Origin: Micromonospora sp. C28SCA-DRY-2
GTDB lineage: Bacteria; Actinomycetota; Actinomycetes; Mycobacteriales; Micromonosporaceae
Assembly: GCF_030519475.1 (NCBI RefSeq)
Contig: NZ_JAUMKD010000001.1
Coordinates: forward strand, 62,001 to 126,000
Length of the DNA stretch: 64,000 nt
Direction of reading: 5' to 3'
Shown: positions 46,621-56,455 of the stretch, one piece after another
How positions within the stretch are numbered: position 1 is the stretch's first letter
How the letters are laid out: each line of letters opens with the position of its first letter
Made by a program: the position numbers and the translations under genes
The notes under the pieces: generated by a model
Seen by the model: only the letters and a program-made list of their open reading frames with translations
Databases searched by the model: none
What the model was told of the DNA's origin: nothing

Positions 46621-47454
46621 TCAGCGCCACGCCCCCGCCGCCACCGCCGCGGCGACGTAGGACTCGAAGTCCGTCGGCTCCCGGTCCAGCACCTGCCGGA
46701 CGCCGTCCACCGGCTCGGCCAGGAGCCCTTCCCGGGTGACCTCGAACAGCGAGGTGTACAGCCCGACCCACGGGTCCTCGACGCCGTCGGCTCGCAGCTC
46801 CGCCTCGTACTGCTCCGGTGTCAGTTCCACGAAGCGCATCCGCCGGCCACTGGCGCGCGCGATGATGTCGACCGCCTCGGCGTAGCCGAGCGCGCGCGGG
46901 CCGGACAGCTCGTACGTCCGGCCGGCGTGCCCGTCCTCGGTCAGCAGCGCGACCGCGACCTCCGCGAGGTCGTCGGCGTCGACGAAGGGCTCTGGAACGC
47001 CGCCCGTCGGCAGCGCCAACCGCCCGGCCAGCAACGGCGCGTGGTAGAGGTCCTCGCTGAAGTTCTGGGCGAAGTTGTTCGCCCGCATGATCGCCCACTC
47101 GGCGCCGGAGTCGCGCACCGCCCGCTCCGCGGCGATCATGCTCTGGTCGGCACCCGCACGCTGCGCCCACACGTCCACGCCGCGCCCGGAGAGGACCACG
47201 AACCGTTCGACCCCGGCCGCCGTCGCGGTCTTGACGAACTCCGCGGCCAGGTCGGGCTCCTCCGGCGCCACCAGGTACGCCGCGCGCACGTCGCGCAGCA
47301 CGGCGGGCCAGGTCGCGCGGTCGTTCCAGTCGAAGTGCGTCTCCGCTGAGCGGGACGCGGCGCGGGTCGGGACGCCGCGCGACCTGAGCGCCCGCACCAC
47401 CCGACGTCCGGTCTTGCCGGTGCTTCCCAATACCAGGGTCGTTCCTGCGGTCAT
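46621..47454 (-). CDS. NmrA-like NAD(P)-binding protein
   Basis: 277 aa. TLVLGSTGKTGRRVVRALRSRG is the GxxGxxG dinucleotide motif at the N-terminus; RFVVLSGRGVDV and WAIMRANNFAQNFSED are typical of the NmrA/HSCARG group of atypical SDRs, with the usual Tyr/Lys pair absent. Redox sensor or reductase. Divergent from an AraC regulator 72 bases away, which probably controls it. Confidence 0.82.
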   Translation of the reverse strand: MTAGTTLVLGSTGKTGRRVVRALRSRGVPTRAASRSAETHFDWNDRATWPAVLRDVRAAYLVAPEEPDLAAEFVKTATAAGVERFVVLSGRGVDVWAQRAGADQSMIAAERAVRDSGAEWAIMRANNFAQNFSEDLYHAPLLAGRLALPTGGVPEPFVDADDLAEVAVALLTEDGHAGRTYELSGPRALGYAEAVDIIARASGRRMRFVELTPEQYEAELRADGVEDPWVGLYTSLFEVTREGLLAEPVDGVRQVLDREPTDFESYVAAAVAAGAWR

Positions 47455-47526
47455 GGGTCCAGTCAACCGAGCGCCGTCCGGGCGGACCATACGTCAGCGG
47501 CTCCGGCGCATGTCCGTCCGGCTACC

Positions 47527-48516
47527 GTGAAACCCGTGGATGTACTGGGAGACCTGTTGCGCGGGGTACGCAGCGACGGCGCGGTACTGGGCGAGACGAT
47601 GTTGGCCGCCCCGTGGTCGCTCCGGTTCGCCGACGGAGCCGATCTGACGCTGTGCGTGATGACCCGCGGCTCGGGGTGGATCGTGCCCACCGACGGCGAA
47701 CCGCGGCAGCTGCGGACCGGCGACATCGCGGTGGTTCGCGGGCCGGAGCCGTTCCTGTTCGCCGACGGCCCGACCCCGCGTGGCGTACCGATCGACGTCC
47801 GCTGCCTGGATCGGGCGGCGTGCGCCGCGGTCCGGCCCGAGATCTGCGCGGGCGACGGCGCCACCGCGCTGGCGGTCGGCGTGTACCGGAACGACCGGGA
47901 CACCGGACGCCGGCTGCTCGGCGCGCTGCCGCCGGTGCTCGTCGTGCCGGCGACCTGCGACGACAGCCTGCTGCGCCTGATCAGCGCGGAGATCGCCGAG
48001 GACCGCGCCGGGCAGACCGTCGTGCTGGACCGGCTGCTCGACTGGCTGCTGGTGTGCACCCTGCGGGCCTGGTTCGACGGTCCGGACGCCGCGCCGCCCG
48101 CCTGGTACCGCGCGCTCGCCGACCCGGTCGTCGGCCCGGCGCTGCGCGCGATGCACGAGGCACCGGCCCGGCCGTGGACGACGGCAGCGCTGGCGGCGCA
48201 CACCTCGGTGTCCCGCGCGGCGCTCGGCAAGCGGTTCACGGCGCTGGTCGGCGAGCCGCCGCTGACCTACCTGACCTCGTGGCGGATGGCGCTGGCGGCG
48301 GAACTGCTGGCCGACGGCGGCATGACGCTGGCCGCGGTGGCCCGCCGGATCGGCTACGCCAGCGAGTTCGCCTTCAGCGCCGCCTTCAAGCGGGTCCGCG
48401 GCATCAGCCCCAGCCAGCACCGCCGGCTCGCCCGCGGCGTCGACCGCACGGCGGCGCCCGCCCCCACCGGCGCCGCCCACGCACCGGGCCTCGTCGCCCT
48501 CGACGCGCGAGGGTGA
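47527..48516 (+). CDS. AraC-family regulator with cupin sensor domain
   Basis: 329 aa. An N-terminal cupin_6-type sensor domain (about 1-180: WSLRFADGADLTLCVMTRGSGWIVPTDGEPRQLRTGDIAVVRGPEPF) precedes a C-terminal AraC double HTH (about 215-310: TTAALAAHTSVSRAALGKRFTALVGEPPLTYLTSWRMALAAELL ... IGYASEFAFSAAFKRVRGISPSQHRR). It lies divergent to the NmrA-like gene, the usual arrangement for this group. GTG 47527 chosen; GTG 47536 is an alternative. The 3' end forms a hairpin. Confidence 0.88.
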   Translation: MKPVDVLGDLLRGVRSDGAVLGETMLAAPWSLRFADGADLTLCVMTRGSGWIVPTDGEPRQLRTGDIAVVRGPEPFLFADGPTPRGVPIDVRCLDRAACAAVRPEICAGDGATALAVGVYRNDRDTGRRLLGALPPVLVVPATCDDSLLRLISAEIAEDRAGQTVVLDRLLDWLLVCTLRAWFDGPDAAPPAWYRALADPVVGPALRAMHEAPARPWTTAALAAHTSVSRAALGKRFTALVGEPPLTYLTSWRMALAAELLADGGMTLAAVARRIGYASEFAFSAAFKRVRGISPSQHRRLARGVDRTAAPAPTGAAHAPGLVALDARG

Positions 48517-48526
48517 CGAGGCCCGG
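48484..48526. terminator. Hairpin at the end of the AraC gene
   Basis: 19-base arms (48484-48502 with 48508-48526, one wobble) that overlap the araC stop codon and face the convergent GH19 gene. Confidence 0.7.
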
Positions 48527-48534
48527 TCCGGGGG

Positions 48535-49617
48535 TCAGCAGTACAGGTTGGCTCCGGCCGGCACCCCGAGGATGCCGACGAACTGCTGGTACCGGGTGAC
48601 CCGGCTCTGCACCTGGGCGGGGTTGCCGCCGTTGCACTCGATCGAGCCGTTGATGCTCCGGATGGTCTCGCCGAACCCGGCGCCGTTGACCATCGCGTGG
48701 TGGGCGGTCATGGTGCCCGGCCCGTTCTGGGTCATCCAGTACCAGATGGCGGTCTTCCAGGCCACCGCGGCGTCGTTCTGCACCAGCCAGGGGTTGGTCA
48801 GCAGGGGCAGCCCGAGGGCGTTGCCGGCCGCGTTGTAGTTGAAGTTCCAGCTCAGCTGGATCGGCCCGCGCCCGTAGTAGGCGGCCTGCCCGGCCGGGCA
48901 GCCGTACGGCTGGCTGCTGTCGCAGTAGTGCGGGTAGTTGGCGGTGTTCTGCTCCACGATGTGGACGAGCCCGCCGGTCTCGTGGTGCACGTTCGCCAGG
49001 AACGCCGCGGCCTCCTGGCGCTGGACGGTGGCGCTGCCGGTCTTCGTGAACGCCGGGTAGGCGCTGAGCGCGGCGACGAGCCCGGAGTACGTGTAGAAGG
49101 AGTTGCGGCTCGGGAACATCTGGTTGAACTGCGCCTCGGTGACCACGAAGCCGCCGGGGTTGGTGGGCGGCGGGCTGCTGGTGGGCGGCGTGCCGTTACA
49201 GCTGTAGGGGTTCCAGTACCAGGTGCTGATGGTGGGGTCGTAGCCCGGGTTGTCGTGCTCGGCGATGTAGTACAGGCCGTTGGTGTACCGCACGATGGCG
49301 CCGGCGGCGTACCAGGTGCCGGCCACCCAGTTCGGGTGGCTGCAGCTTCCCGTGGGCGGCGGCGTGCTGCCGCCGCCGCAGGCGCCCAGATCCTGCCAGA
49401 CGCCGGTGGTGCCCGGCGGGGCCTCGTTCTGGGTCCACCACCTGGCCTGGTAGTTGCGACCGCTGTGGGAGACCTGGGCGCCGCCCGTGTAGACGGCCGA
49501 GGACTGCCAGGGGGTCGCACAGGCGGCGGCCGACGCGGCGGTCGACGGGATGATCGCCACCAGTCCGCCGGCGACGGCTAGCGCCGCGAGCGCGACCAGG
49601 GCGCGCAGTCTCGACAT
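48535..49617 (-). CDS. Secreted GH19 chitinase with two CBM5/12 modules
   Basis: 360 aa. Signal peptide (MSRLRALVALAALAVAGGLV ... ASA), two chitin-binding type-3 modules (about 33-80 and 92-141, with Trp/Tyr-rich WQSSAVYTGGAQVSHSGRNYQARWW and WVAGTWYAAGAIVRYTNGLYYIAEH), Gly/Pro linkers and a GH19 lysozyme-like domain: FLANVHHETGGLVHIVEQN with catalytic E213 and E222, and YYGRGPIQLSWNFNYNAAG. Many Cys. Acts on crystalline chitin. AAGGAG lies seven bases before ATG 49617. Confidence 0.95.
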   Translation of the reverse strand: MSRLRALVALAALAVAGGLVAIIPSTAASAAACATPWQSSAVYTGGAQVSHSGRNYQARWWTQNEAPPGTTGVWQDLGACGGGSTPPPTGSCSHPNWVAGTWYAAGAIVRYTNGLYYIAEHDNPGYDPTISTWYWNPYSCNGTPPTSSPPPTNPGGFVVTEAQFNQMFPSRNSFYTYSGLVAALSAYPAFTKTGSATVQRQEAAAFLANVHHETGGLVHIVEQNTANYPHYCDSSQPYGCPAGQAAYYGRGPIQLSWNFNYNAAGNALGLPLLTNPWLVQNDAAVAWKTAIWYWMTQNGPGTMTAHHAMVNGAGFGETIRSINGSIECNGGNPAQVQSRVTRYQQFVGILGVPAGANLYC

Positions 49618-49687
49618 CTGACCACTCCTTCCGGGGAGACGGGCCGATGGCCGTAACCCATCGACGGGAGTGACTCTAACATCTTCT

Positions 49688-49704
49688 GTTCACAAACCTT
49701 ACTA
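49688..49704 (-). promoter_or_regulatory. A/T-rich element upstream of GH19 chitinase
   Basis: On the coding strand TAGTAAGGTTTGTGAAC, about 70 bases before the start; similar to the elements at 42582 and 45153. Confidence 0.5.
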
Positions 49705-49854
49705 TTGTTGCCCCGGGGAGCCACGTAGCGTCGACCGAGGACCCACCCCACCACGGCCGGTCCGGGCGCCGGCGTCGCGGCGGCCGGCGCCGGCCGGGCG
49801 ACCCCGGGTGGGATACGGGGGCATCACCGGCGCGGTTCGGGGAACCACCGGCCG

Positions 49855-50895
49855 GTGCCGGACGTGACCGCTCTGCCCTGGCCCCTGCCCTGGAGTGCCG
49901 CCGTGTTCGTCCTGGCCGGGGTCGTCACCGTCGCGGGCAGCATCCGCCTGGCCAGCCTCGGCGACGCCCTGGCCGACCGGACCGGCTGGGGCGAGGCCCT
50001 GTTCGGCGTGGCGTTCTTCGGCCTCGTCACCGGCCTGTCCGGCATCATCATGACCATCGTCGCCGCCGCCAGCGGAGAGGCCAGCCTGGGCTACGGCAAC
50101 GCCGTCGGGGGCATCGCCGCGCAGACCACGGCGGTGGCCGTCGCCGACGCCTTCCATCGGCGCGCCAACCTCGAACACGCGGCGGCGTCGCTGTCGAACC
50201 TGCTCTCGGGTTGCCTGCTCATCGCGCTGCTCGCGCTCGCCCTGCTGGCCAGCTACGTGCCGGAGACCACCATCGTCGGCGTCGACCCGATGTCCGTCGT
50301 CCTCGTCGCCACCTACGTCGGCGGGCTGGTCCTCATCCGCCGGGCCGGGGCGCAACCGATGTGGCAGGCGATCGCCACCGCCGAGACCCGACCCGACGTC
50401 CCGCACAACGAGAGTCCCCTCAACCGCCGTCCGCCGGGCTGGCTGTGGAGCCGCTTCGCCCTGGTCGGGCTGGTGGTCGCCGCCGGCGGCTGGCTGGTGG
50501 CGCTGGCCGCCGAGAGCATCGTCGACCTCACCGGCCTCACCGCCGGGTTCGTCGGGGCGGTGCTCATGGGCATCGTCAACGCGCTGCCGGAGACGGTCAC
50601 CGCCATCGCCGCCGTCCGCCGGGGCGCGGTGACCCTCGCCATCGCCGCCGTCCTCGGCGGCAACATCCTGGACGTGCTCACCCTGGTCGCCGGCGACCTG
50701 GCCTACGGGCAGGGATCGATCTACCACAGCGCCGGCGATCCCGAACTGCTCGCCACGACCACCAGTCTCTTCATGACCGCCACGCTGCTCGGTGGGCTGC
50801 TCATCCGCCAGACCTGCGGATGGGGCCGGCTCGGCTTCGAGGGGGTCCTGCTGCTGGTGAGCTACGCCGCCATGACCGTCGTCCTCGCGCTCTGA
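49855..50895 (+). CDS. Sodium/calcium exchanger (CaCA) superfamily protein
   Basis: 346 aa with about ten helices and an internal two-fold repeat. First alpha-repeat: GLVTGLSGIIMTIVAAASGEASLGYGNAVGG; second: MGIVNALPETVTAIAAVRRGAVTLAIAAVLGGNILDVLTLV, with the characteristic E and GN(I/A) residues. The first repeat lacks a clear E-T-S motif (G-E-A-S instead), so cation specificity is uncertain. GTG 49855 chosen. Confidence 0.8.
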   Translation: MPDVTALPWPLPWSAAVFVLAGVVTVAGSIRLASLGDALADRTGWGEALFGVAFFGLVTGLSGIIMTIVAAASGEASLGYGNAVGGIAAQTTAVAVADAFHRRANLEHAAASLSNLLSGCLLIALLALALLASYVPETTIVGVDPMSVVLVATYVGGLVLIRRAGAQPMWQAIATAETRPDVPHNESPLNRRPPGWLWSRFALVGLVVAAGGWLVALAAESIVDLTGLTAGFVGAVLMGIVNALPETVTAIAAVRRGAVTLAIAAVLGGNILDVLTLVAGDLAYGQGSIYHSAGDPELLATTTSLFMTATLLGGLLIRQTCGWGRLGFEGVLLLVSYAAMTVVLAL

Positions 50896-50952
50896 GGGCG
50901 GGCCGGCGGTCGCGTCCCGACCACGCCGAGCGGTACCGGACGGGGTGCGCGG

Positions 50953-52197
50953 CTAGGCGGCGACCAGCGCGGCGGGCGGGACGGCGAGGCCGGCGGCGAA
51001 GACGTTCTCCGGGTCGTAGGTGCCCTTGATCCGGCGCAGCGCCGCCCAGTTCGCGGCGGTGAAGGCCGACGGCAGCCGGGCCGGGTCGTGGAGGAAGTTG
51101 AGGAAGCCGCTGCCCAGCCCGCAGCGGCTCAGCGCCGCCGCGGTCCGCGGCGACGCCACGCTGTCGAGGACCACCGACAGCGGCGCGTCCCGGTGGGCGG
51201 CGGCACCGGAGCCGGCGGCGATGCGGCCGCCCCAGTGGCGGATCTCGACGGTGGTGTCCGGCTCGTCGACGAGCGCGGCGACGAGGTCGTCGTCGAGCGC
51301 GCGGACCTGGTCGAAGGTGCGCGCGAAGGTGCCGCCCATCGCCGCCCGGGCGAAGTCGACCACCCGCATGCCGTCGTCGACGACCGGCCCGGCCACCCGG
51401 CGCAGCGGTTCCAGCAGCGCCCGGCCCCGGTCGGCGTCACCGGCGTACATGGCCTTCACCACCAGCGACCCGTCGCGGGTGAGGAGCACCGCGGTGCTGA
51501 GCGCGTCCGGCACCCGCTCGATCCACCGCCGGTAGTAGGCGAGCGTCTCGGCGGCCCGGTCCCGGCCGAAGGTGAGCGCCCCGGCGTACACCCGGGTGAC
51601 CGGGTAGAGGCGGAACTCGAGCGCGGTGACCACGCCGAACGAGCCGCCGCCGCCACACAGCGCCCAGAACAGGTCCGGGTCGCGGTCGGCGCTGACCGTC
51701 CGCGGCGTGCCGTCGGCCGTGACGACCTGGGCGCGCAGCACGCTGTCGGCCGCCAGGCCGTGCGCGCGGGCCAGCCAGCCGAGGCCGCCGCCGAGGGTGT
51801 AGCCGGTCACCCCCACGTCGGGCGAGGAGCCCGACAGCGGCGCGAGCCCGAACGGCGCGGCCGCCGCCAGCACGTCGCGCCACCGGGCCCCGGGACCGAC
51901 GCGGGCGACCCGGCGGTCCGGGTCGACCACGACCGAGGTCATCGCGCCGGTGTTGAGCAGCAGCGCGCCGTCGTGCGCCACGTGCGTCCCGTGACCGGTG
52001 GCCTGGACGGCGAACGGCAGGCCGTGGGTACGGGCGGCCAGCACCGCCCGGCGGACGTCGGCGGCGCCGGCGGCCCGCACCACGACGGCCGGCCGCGGGT
52101 CGAGCGCCGGATTGAGGGCCTTGCGATGGTGGTCGTAGCCCTCGTCGCCGGGGAGGAGGACGTGGCCGTCGATGCGGAGTGTCTGCTGAATCGTCAT
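50953..52197 (-). CDS. FAD-binding oxidoreductase, berberine-bridge (BBE/PCMH) type
   Basis: 414 aa. A PCMH FAD domain: AVVVRAAGAADVRRAVLAARTHGLPFAVQATGHG (His that may be flavinylated, in GHGTHVAH), GARWRDVLAAAAPFGLAPLSGSSPDVGVTGYTLGGGLGWLARAHG and WALCGGGGSFGVVTALEFRLYPV. The C-terminal BBE segment ends YDPENVFAAG. Oxidises sugars or secondary metabolites. No signal peptide. ATG 52197 chosen because MTIQQTLRIDGHVLLPGDEGYD matches typical starts. Confidence 0.88.
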   Translation of the reverse strand: MTIQQTLRIDGHVLLPGDEGYDHHRKALNPALDPRPAVVVRAAGAADVRRAVLAARTHGLPFAVQATGHGTHVAHDGALLLNTGAMTSVVVDPDRRVARVGPGARWRDVLAAAAPFGLAPLSGSSPDVGVTGYTLGGGLGWLARAHGLAADSVLRAQVVTADGTPRTVSADRDPDLFWALCGGGGSFGVVTALEFRLYPVTRVYAGALTFGRDRAAETLAYYRRWIERVPDALSTAVLLTRDGSLVVKAMYAGDADRGRALLEPLRRVAGPVVDDGMRVVDFARAAMGGTFARTFDQVRALDDDLVAALVDEPDTTVEIRHWGGRIAAGSGAAAHRDAPLSVVLDSVASPRTAAALSRCGLGSGFLNFLHDPARLPSAFTAANWAALRRIKGTYDPENVFAAGLAVPPAALVAA

Positions 52198-52276
52198 GCC
52201 CGTCAGACCCCGGGGTGGTCCCGAACTCATCGACGCGGCAGCGATGACTTTCCCGGCGCCCGGCGGTCCTACCCGG

Positions 52277-52636
52277 ATGACCACCTTCACGATCCGCTTC
52301 GCCGTCGGTGCCACGGTGACCCGCGCGGACCTGCCCGTCCTCTGCACCGACCTGGCCGACGAGCTGCGCGGGCGTGAGCGTGGCGTGGTGGTCTGCGACG
52401 TGACCGGCCTGACCGGCCCCGACCTGGTAGCGATCGAGGCGCTGGCCCGGCTGCGGCTGACCGCGCGACGGCACGGTTGGCGGCTCGTGGTCAGCGGCGC
52501 CGGCCCCGGCCTGCGCGAGCTCGCCGGCCTGCTCGGCCTGAGCGACGTGCTATTCGAGCCGGTCGGGCAGGCCGAACAGCGGGAACAGGCGGGCGGTGTC
52601 GAGGAAGTTGTTGACCGCGGCGATCCGGCCGGCTGA
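52277..52636 (+). CDS. STAS-domain protein
   Basis: 119 aa. A STAS/anti-sigma-antagonist-like fold: [58 protein letters not shown] (Asp and usual Ser position changed to TGPDLV). Its C-terminus [20 protein letters not shown] is of a type seen in other actinomycete STAS proteins. The last 87 bases overlap antisense the 3' end of the ECF sigma gene. Likely part of a partner-switching or lipid-transport regulation; no Ser phospho-site is obvious. Confidence 0.7.
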   Translation: MTTFTIRFAVGATVTRADLPVLCTDLADELRGRERGVVVCDVTGLTGPDLVAIEALARLRLTARRHGWRLVVSGAGPGLRELAGLLGLSDVLFEPVGQAEQREQAGGVEEVVDRGDPAG

Positions 52637-53518
52637 CAACTCGAGCACGATCAGCGCCCAGGGGTCGTGCCCCGCGCCGTCCAGGCTGGGCCGGTACTGC
52701 CCGAACGCCGGCATGCCGTTGGCCACCACCGGCACCAGGCGGGACCCGCGGCAGCCGCACCCGGTGCCGGCCATCCAGGCGAGGATGTCGGCGTGGCCGC
52801 GCAGCCACAGCGGCAGCGGCGGCATCGACAGCGTCGCGTCCTCGTGCAGCAGCGTGGTGAGGGCTTCCAGGTCGTAGGCCTCGAAGGCGCGCACGTACCG
52901 GGCGAGCAGCGCCCGCTGCTCGCCGTCCATCGGCCGGTAGACCTCGGCGGTGACGTCGGCGGCCGCGAGCGTGGCCCGGGCCCGTTGCAGGGCGCTGTTG
53001 ACACTCGCCACCGAGGTGTCGAGCAGGGTGGCCACCTCCTGGGCCGACCAGGCCAGCACCTCGCGCAGGATCAGCACGGCCCGCTGCCGCGGCGGCAGGT
53101 GCTGCAACGCCGCGACGAACGCCAACCGGACCGACTCGCGCCCGGCGACCACCTCGGCCGGGTCGCTGCCCTCCGGCAGGACCCGGCTGTCCGGCACCGG
53201 GCCCACCCAGATCTCCTCGGGGCGCGGCTCCCCGGGATGGGTGGCGTCGCCGGACCCGGCGGGGCCGAGATCCATCGGCCGGACCCGGCGCTGGGCGCTG
53301 GAGAGCATGTTCAGGCAGACGTTCGTCGCGATGCGGTACAGCCAGGTGCGCAGGGCCGCCCGCCCCTCGAAGCGGTCGAAACCGCGCCAGGCCCGCACGA
53401 ACGTGTCCTGCACGGCATCCTCGGCCTCGAAGGCGGAGCCCAGCATCCGGTAGCAGTAGCCGGTCAGCTCCGACCGGTACGCCTCCAGGTGCGACTCGAT
53501 CGGTGCGCTCGTCGCCAC
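52550..53518 (-). CDS. ECF sigma factor with C-terminal SnoaL-like domain (SigJ/SigG-type)
   Basis: 322 aa. Sigma region 2 [59 protein letters not shown] and region 4 [48 protein letters not shown] are complete. Residues about 200-322 form a SnoaL/NTF2-like domain ([27 protein letters not shown] ... WLRGHADI), which in ECF41/ECF56-type sigma factors regulates activity without an anti-sigma factor. GTG 53518 has GGAG eight bases upstream; GTG 53527 is an alternative. Divergent from an alpha/beta hydrolase, a likely target. Confidence 0.9.
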   Translation of the reverse strand: MATSAPIESHLEAYRSELTGYCYRMLGSAFEAEDAVQDTFVRAWRGFDRFEGRAALRTWLYRIATNVCLNMLSSAQRRVRPMDLGPAGSGDATHPGEPRPEEIWVGPVPDSRVLPEGSDPAEVVAGRESVRLAFVAALQHLPPRQRAVLILREVLAWSAQEVATLLDTSVASVNSALQRARATLAAADVTAEVYRPMDGEQRALLARYVRAFEAYDLEALTTLLHEDATLSMPPLPLWLRGHADILAWMAGTGCGCRGSRLVPVVANGMPAFGQYRPSLDGAGHDPWALIVLELSAGRIAAVNNFLDTARLFPLFGLPDRLE

Positions 53519-53638
53519 ATCACCCACTCCGACAACGTAGCCGCCCGGTGGAAAATTCGTCGCCCCCGCGCCGATGAGTCCGTGCTCCCGGCCCGGTCTA
53601 CCGGTTGTCAGCACACGACACCAGACGAGGAGCACGTC

Positions 53639-54469
53639 ATGACCACCACCCAGTGGAGCGCCGAGACCACGACCGCCGGGCAGTACGCCGACGTCAACGG
53701 CATCAACCTGTACTACGAGACGCACGGGACGGGCCGCCCGATGATCCTGCTGCACGGCGGCCTCGGCTCGGGTGAGATGTTCGGGCCCGTCCTGCCCACG
53801 CTGGCCGAGCAGCACCAGGTCATCGCCGTCGACCTCCAGGGGCACGGCCGCACCGCCGACATCGACCGGCCGATCGACGTGGCCCTGATGGCCGACGACG
53901 TGGCCGCCCTGATCGACCACCTCGGGCTGGAGAAGCCGGACGTCGTCGGCTACTCGCTCGGCGGCGGCGTGGCGCTCCAGGTCGCGATCCGGCACCCGGA
54001 GAAGGTGGGCCGCCTGGTCGCGGCGTCGGCGAACATCCGCCGCAACGCCATCTACCCGGAAATGCTCCAGCAGCAGGGCCAGGTCACCGGGGCGGCCGCC
54101 GAGTTCATGAAGGACACCCCGATGTACGAGCTCTACCAGCGGGTCGCGCCGCGCCCCGAGGACTTCCCCCGCCTGCTGGACAAGATCGGCGAGGCGATGG
54201 CGAAGGACTTCGACCTCACCGAGGAGGTGCGCGGCCTGCGGGTGCCGACCCTGGTGGTCGCCGCCGACGCCGATATGGCGCCGCCGAGCCACTACGTCGA
54301 GGTCTTCAACCTGCTCGACGGCGGGCTGCGCGACGGCGGCTGGGCGGGCGAGGGCCGGCCGGCGGGCGGCCACGCCCTGGCCATCCTGCCCGGGCTGACG
54401 CACTACGACATCTTCCGCTCCCCGCTCTTCGCCGCTGTCACGCTCGCCTTCCTGGACCAGGCGAACTGA
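53639..54469 (+). CDS. Alpha/beta hydrolase
   Basis: 276 aa. Oxyanion [13 protein letters not shown], nucleophile elbow [15 protein letters not shown] (S in GYSLG), Asp region [18 protein letters not shown] and His in [10 protein letters not shown]. Haloperoxidase/esterase-like; cytoplasmic. ATG 53639 follows GAGGAG by six bases. Divergent from the ECF sigma gene and probably regulated by it. Confidence 0.9.
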   Translation: MTTTQWSAETTTAGQYADVNGINLYYETHGTGRPMILLHGGLGSGEMFGPVLPTLAEQHQVIAVDLQGHGRTADIDRPIDVALMADDVAALIDHLGLEKPDVVGYSLGGGVALQVAIRHPEKVGRLVAASANIRRNAIYPEMLQQQGQVTGAAAEFMKDTPMYELYQRVAPRPEDFPRLLDKIGEAMAKDFDLTEEVRGLRVPTLVVAADADMAPPSHYVEVFNLLDGGLRDGGWAGEGRPAGGHALAILPGLTHYDIFRSPLFAAVTLAFLDQAN

Positions 54470-54490
54470 GGCACCGACGCAGTCGCCCCT

Positions 54491-54518
54491 CCCGGCGGTC
54501 GCCTGGTCGACCGCCGGG
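54491..54518. terminator. Terminator between convergent hydrolase and FAD genes
   Basis: CCCGGCGGTCG pairs perfectly with CGACCGCCGGG around a six-base loop. Confidence 0.75.
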
Positions 54519-54539
54519 GCCGTCGGCGTCACCGAGGAG

Positions 54540-55649
54540 TCAGGGGTCGGGAAAGGACCCGTCGCCGAAGAGGATGCGGCTGGCCGCGGCCCGCCCGGGG
54601 GGCGTGCGCAGCAGCGTGAACGCCGCCGCCGCGAGGGCGGGCGTCCGCACCTGGGCAAGCCCTCGGCGCAGCATCAGCCGGCCACGGAAGCGGGCCCGCA
54701 GCGCGGCCCCGTCGTAGCGGGTCAACACGTCCGGCCGGCCGGTGCGCAGGGCCTCGTCGAGGACGGCGGCCGCGAGTTCGGACAGCCGCAGGCACGGATC
54801 CAGACCGCCGGCGGTGAGTGGCGAGACGGCACCCGCGGCGTCCCCCACGAGCAGCCCGTCCGGGCAGCTGATCCGGCGCAGCACGCCGCCGACCGGGATC
54901 GGGCCGCCGCGCCGCTCGACCTGCTCGGGGCGGTCGACGCCGGGCAGTCCGGGCGCCACGGCCCGGAACCGCTGCAGGGCCCCCCGGAGACCGTCCGGGA
55001 AGCGGTCGGGGTAGCCGGCCACGCCGGCGTGGGCGTGCCGGCCGTCGTTGACGACCCACGCCAGGTAGCCGGGCGCGAGCGACGGGTCGAGCACGCAGTG
55101 GAACGCCGGTGGCTCCGCCCCGGCGGGGATCGGGAACACCTCCTCGGCGCCGACCAGCAGGTGGCGGTTGCGGTCCAGGGCGAGCTCCCGGGCGACCCGG
55201 GAGCGGGCGCCGTCGGCGCCGACGACGAACCGGGCCCGGACCCGGGTCGGCCCGTCATCCCCGGCCAGCAGGTGGGAGCCGGCTCGCCGCCCGGCGTAGC
55301 GGGTGCCGAGCGCGATCCGTACGCCGGCCTCGGCAGCGGTGCGGGCGGCCGCCACGTACAGCGCGGCCATGTCGCCCACCCGGTACTCGTCACGCGCGCT
55401 GACCAGGGTGACCTGCCGGCGCAGCCCCGGCGGGTAGAGCACCACCCGCCGGATGGGTGGCCCGAGGCACCCGGGCGGCAGCGCGAAGTCGTCGAGCGTA
55501 CGCCGGACGAAGATCCCCGTGGTGCGGATCGCGCCGGTGAGCGTGGGCCGCCGTTCGACCAGCAGCACCTGGTGACCGGCCCGGGCGAGCAGCGTGGCGG
55601 TATGCAGGCCGGCCAGCCCGGCCCCGACCACCAGCACGTCCACGCTCAT
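54540..55649 (-). CDS. FAD-dependent oxidoreductase (geranylgeranyl-reductase-like)
   Basis: 369 aa. [41 protein letters not shown] is the GxGxxG/E FAD motif; [18 protein letters not shown] and [30 protein letters not shown] follow. Its start overlaps the stop of the permease gene (ATGA), so it is in the ABC operon. Such flavoproteins saturate isoprenoid chains or hydroxylate aromatic compounds; linkage to an exporter suggests a modified metabolite. Confidence 0.83.
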   Translation of the reverse strand: MSVDVLVVGAGLAGLHTATLLARAGHQVLLVERRPTLTGAIRTTGIFVRRTLDDFALPPGCLGPPIRRVVLYPPGLRRQVTLVSARDEYRVGDMAALYVAAARTAAEAGVRIALGTRYAGRRAGSHLLAGDDGPTRVRARFVVGADGARSRVARELALDRNRHLLVGAEEVFPIPAGAEPPAFHCVLDPSLAPGYLAWVVNDGRHAHAGVAGYPDRFPDGLRGALQRFRAVAPGLPGVDRPEQVERRGGPIPVGGVLRRISCPDGLLVGDAAGAVSPLTAGGLDPCLRLSELAAAVLDEALRTGRPDVLTRYDGAALRARFRGRLMLRRGLAQVRTPALAAAAFTLLRTPPGRAAASRILFGDGSFPDP

Positions 55650-56455
55650 CGGTTCGCGTCGTCGCGGATCAGGCGCAGCCCGCCGAGCAGCAGCGCGCCG
55701 GCGGCCCAGGCCAGCAGGACGAGCACCGACGACGCCGTCGTCATCCCCGGCACCTCGCCGAGCAGGAGGAACGCGGCCCCCGTCCCGGGCAGGACGTCGG
55801 CCAGCGCGGACATCCACCGGTAGCCGAACTGCGGCAGCAGCAGCGGCAGCACCAGCATCAGCAGGAACACCGCGACCAGGGCGCCGGCCGTGTTGCGCAG
55901 CAGGAAGCCGAGCCCCACGGCGAGGACGGTGCCGGCCGCGAGCACGAACGCGACGGTGGCCAGCACCTCGACGCCTTCGCCCACCGGCAGGCGCAGTCCC
56001 GGCCGGGCCGCGGCGAAGGCGGCCAGCGCGGAGGCGAGCCCGAGCAGCACCCCGGCGACCGTGGCGGCGCCGGCCGTGACCACGGTCCGGGCGAGGAAGA
56101 GGACGCCGCGGCGTGGCGTCCACTGCAGGGTCGGCACGATCCCGCCGGTGGCGTACTCGGAGGTGACAGCGGTCAGGGTGAGCGCGAGCAGGGCGAACTG
56201 CGCCGGCATGGCGGTGATCGCCGAGATGGCCCAGGCCGGTTCCCCCTGTGGCGGGTCGGGGCTCGCGGCGGCCTCGAAGCCGGCGACAGCGCCGATCCCC
56301 ACCATCGCCGCGGCGGCCGCGGCCAGGAACCACCAGGTGGCCTTGACCGTCCAGAGCCGGGTCCACTCGGCGGCGCAGGTACGCGCGAACAGGCGTCCGG
56401 TGGCGGGCTCGGCGGCCGCACCGCGCTGGACCGGAATGGTCGACGAAGCGGTCAC
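55646..56455 (-). CDS. ABC-2 type permease
   Basis: 269 aa with six hydrophobic helices. ARTCAAEWTRLWTVKATWW and MPAQFALLALTLTAVTSEYATGGIVPTLQWTPRRGVLFLAR are typical of ABC-2 permeases that pair with DRR-type ATPases. GTG start in a GTGA overlap with the ATPase gene. Forms an exporter with the 56452-57393 product. Confidence 0.85.
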   Translation of the reverse strand: MTASSTIPVQRGAAAEPATGRLFARTCAAEWTRLWTVKATWWFLAAAAAAMVGIGAVAGFEAAASPDPPQGEPAWAISAITAMPAQFALLALTLTAVTSEYATGGIVPTLQWTPRRGVLFLARTVVTAGAATVAGVLLGLASALAAFAAARPGLRLPVGEGVEVLATVAFVLAAGTVLAVGLGFLLRNTAGALVAVFLLMLVLPLLLPQFGYRWMSALADVLPGTGAAFLLLGEVPGMTTASSVLVLLAWAAGALLLGGLRLIRDDANR

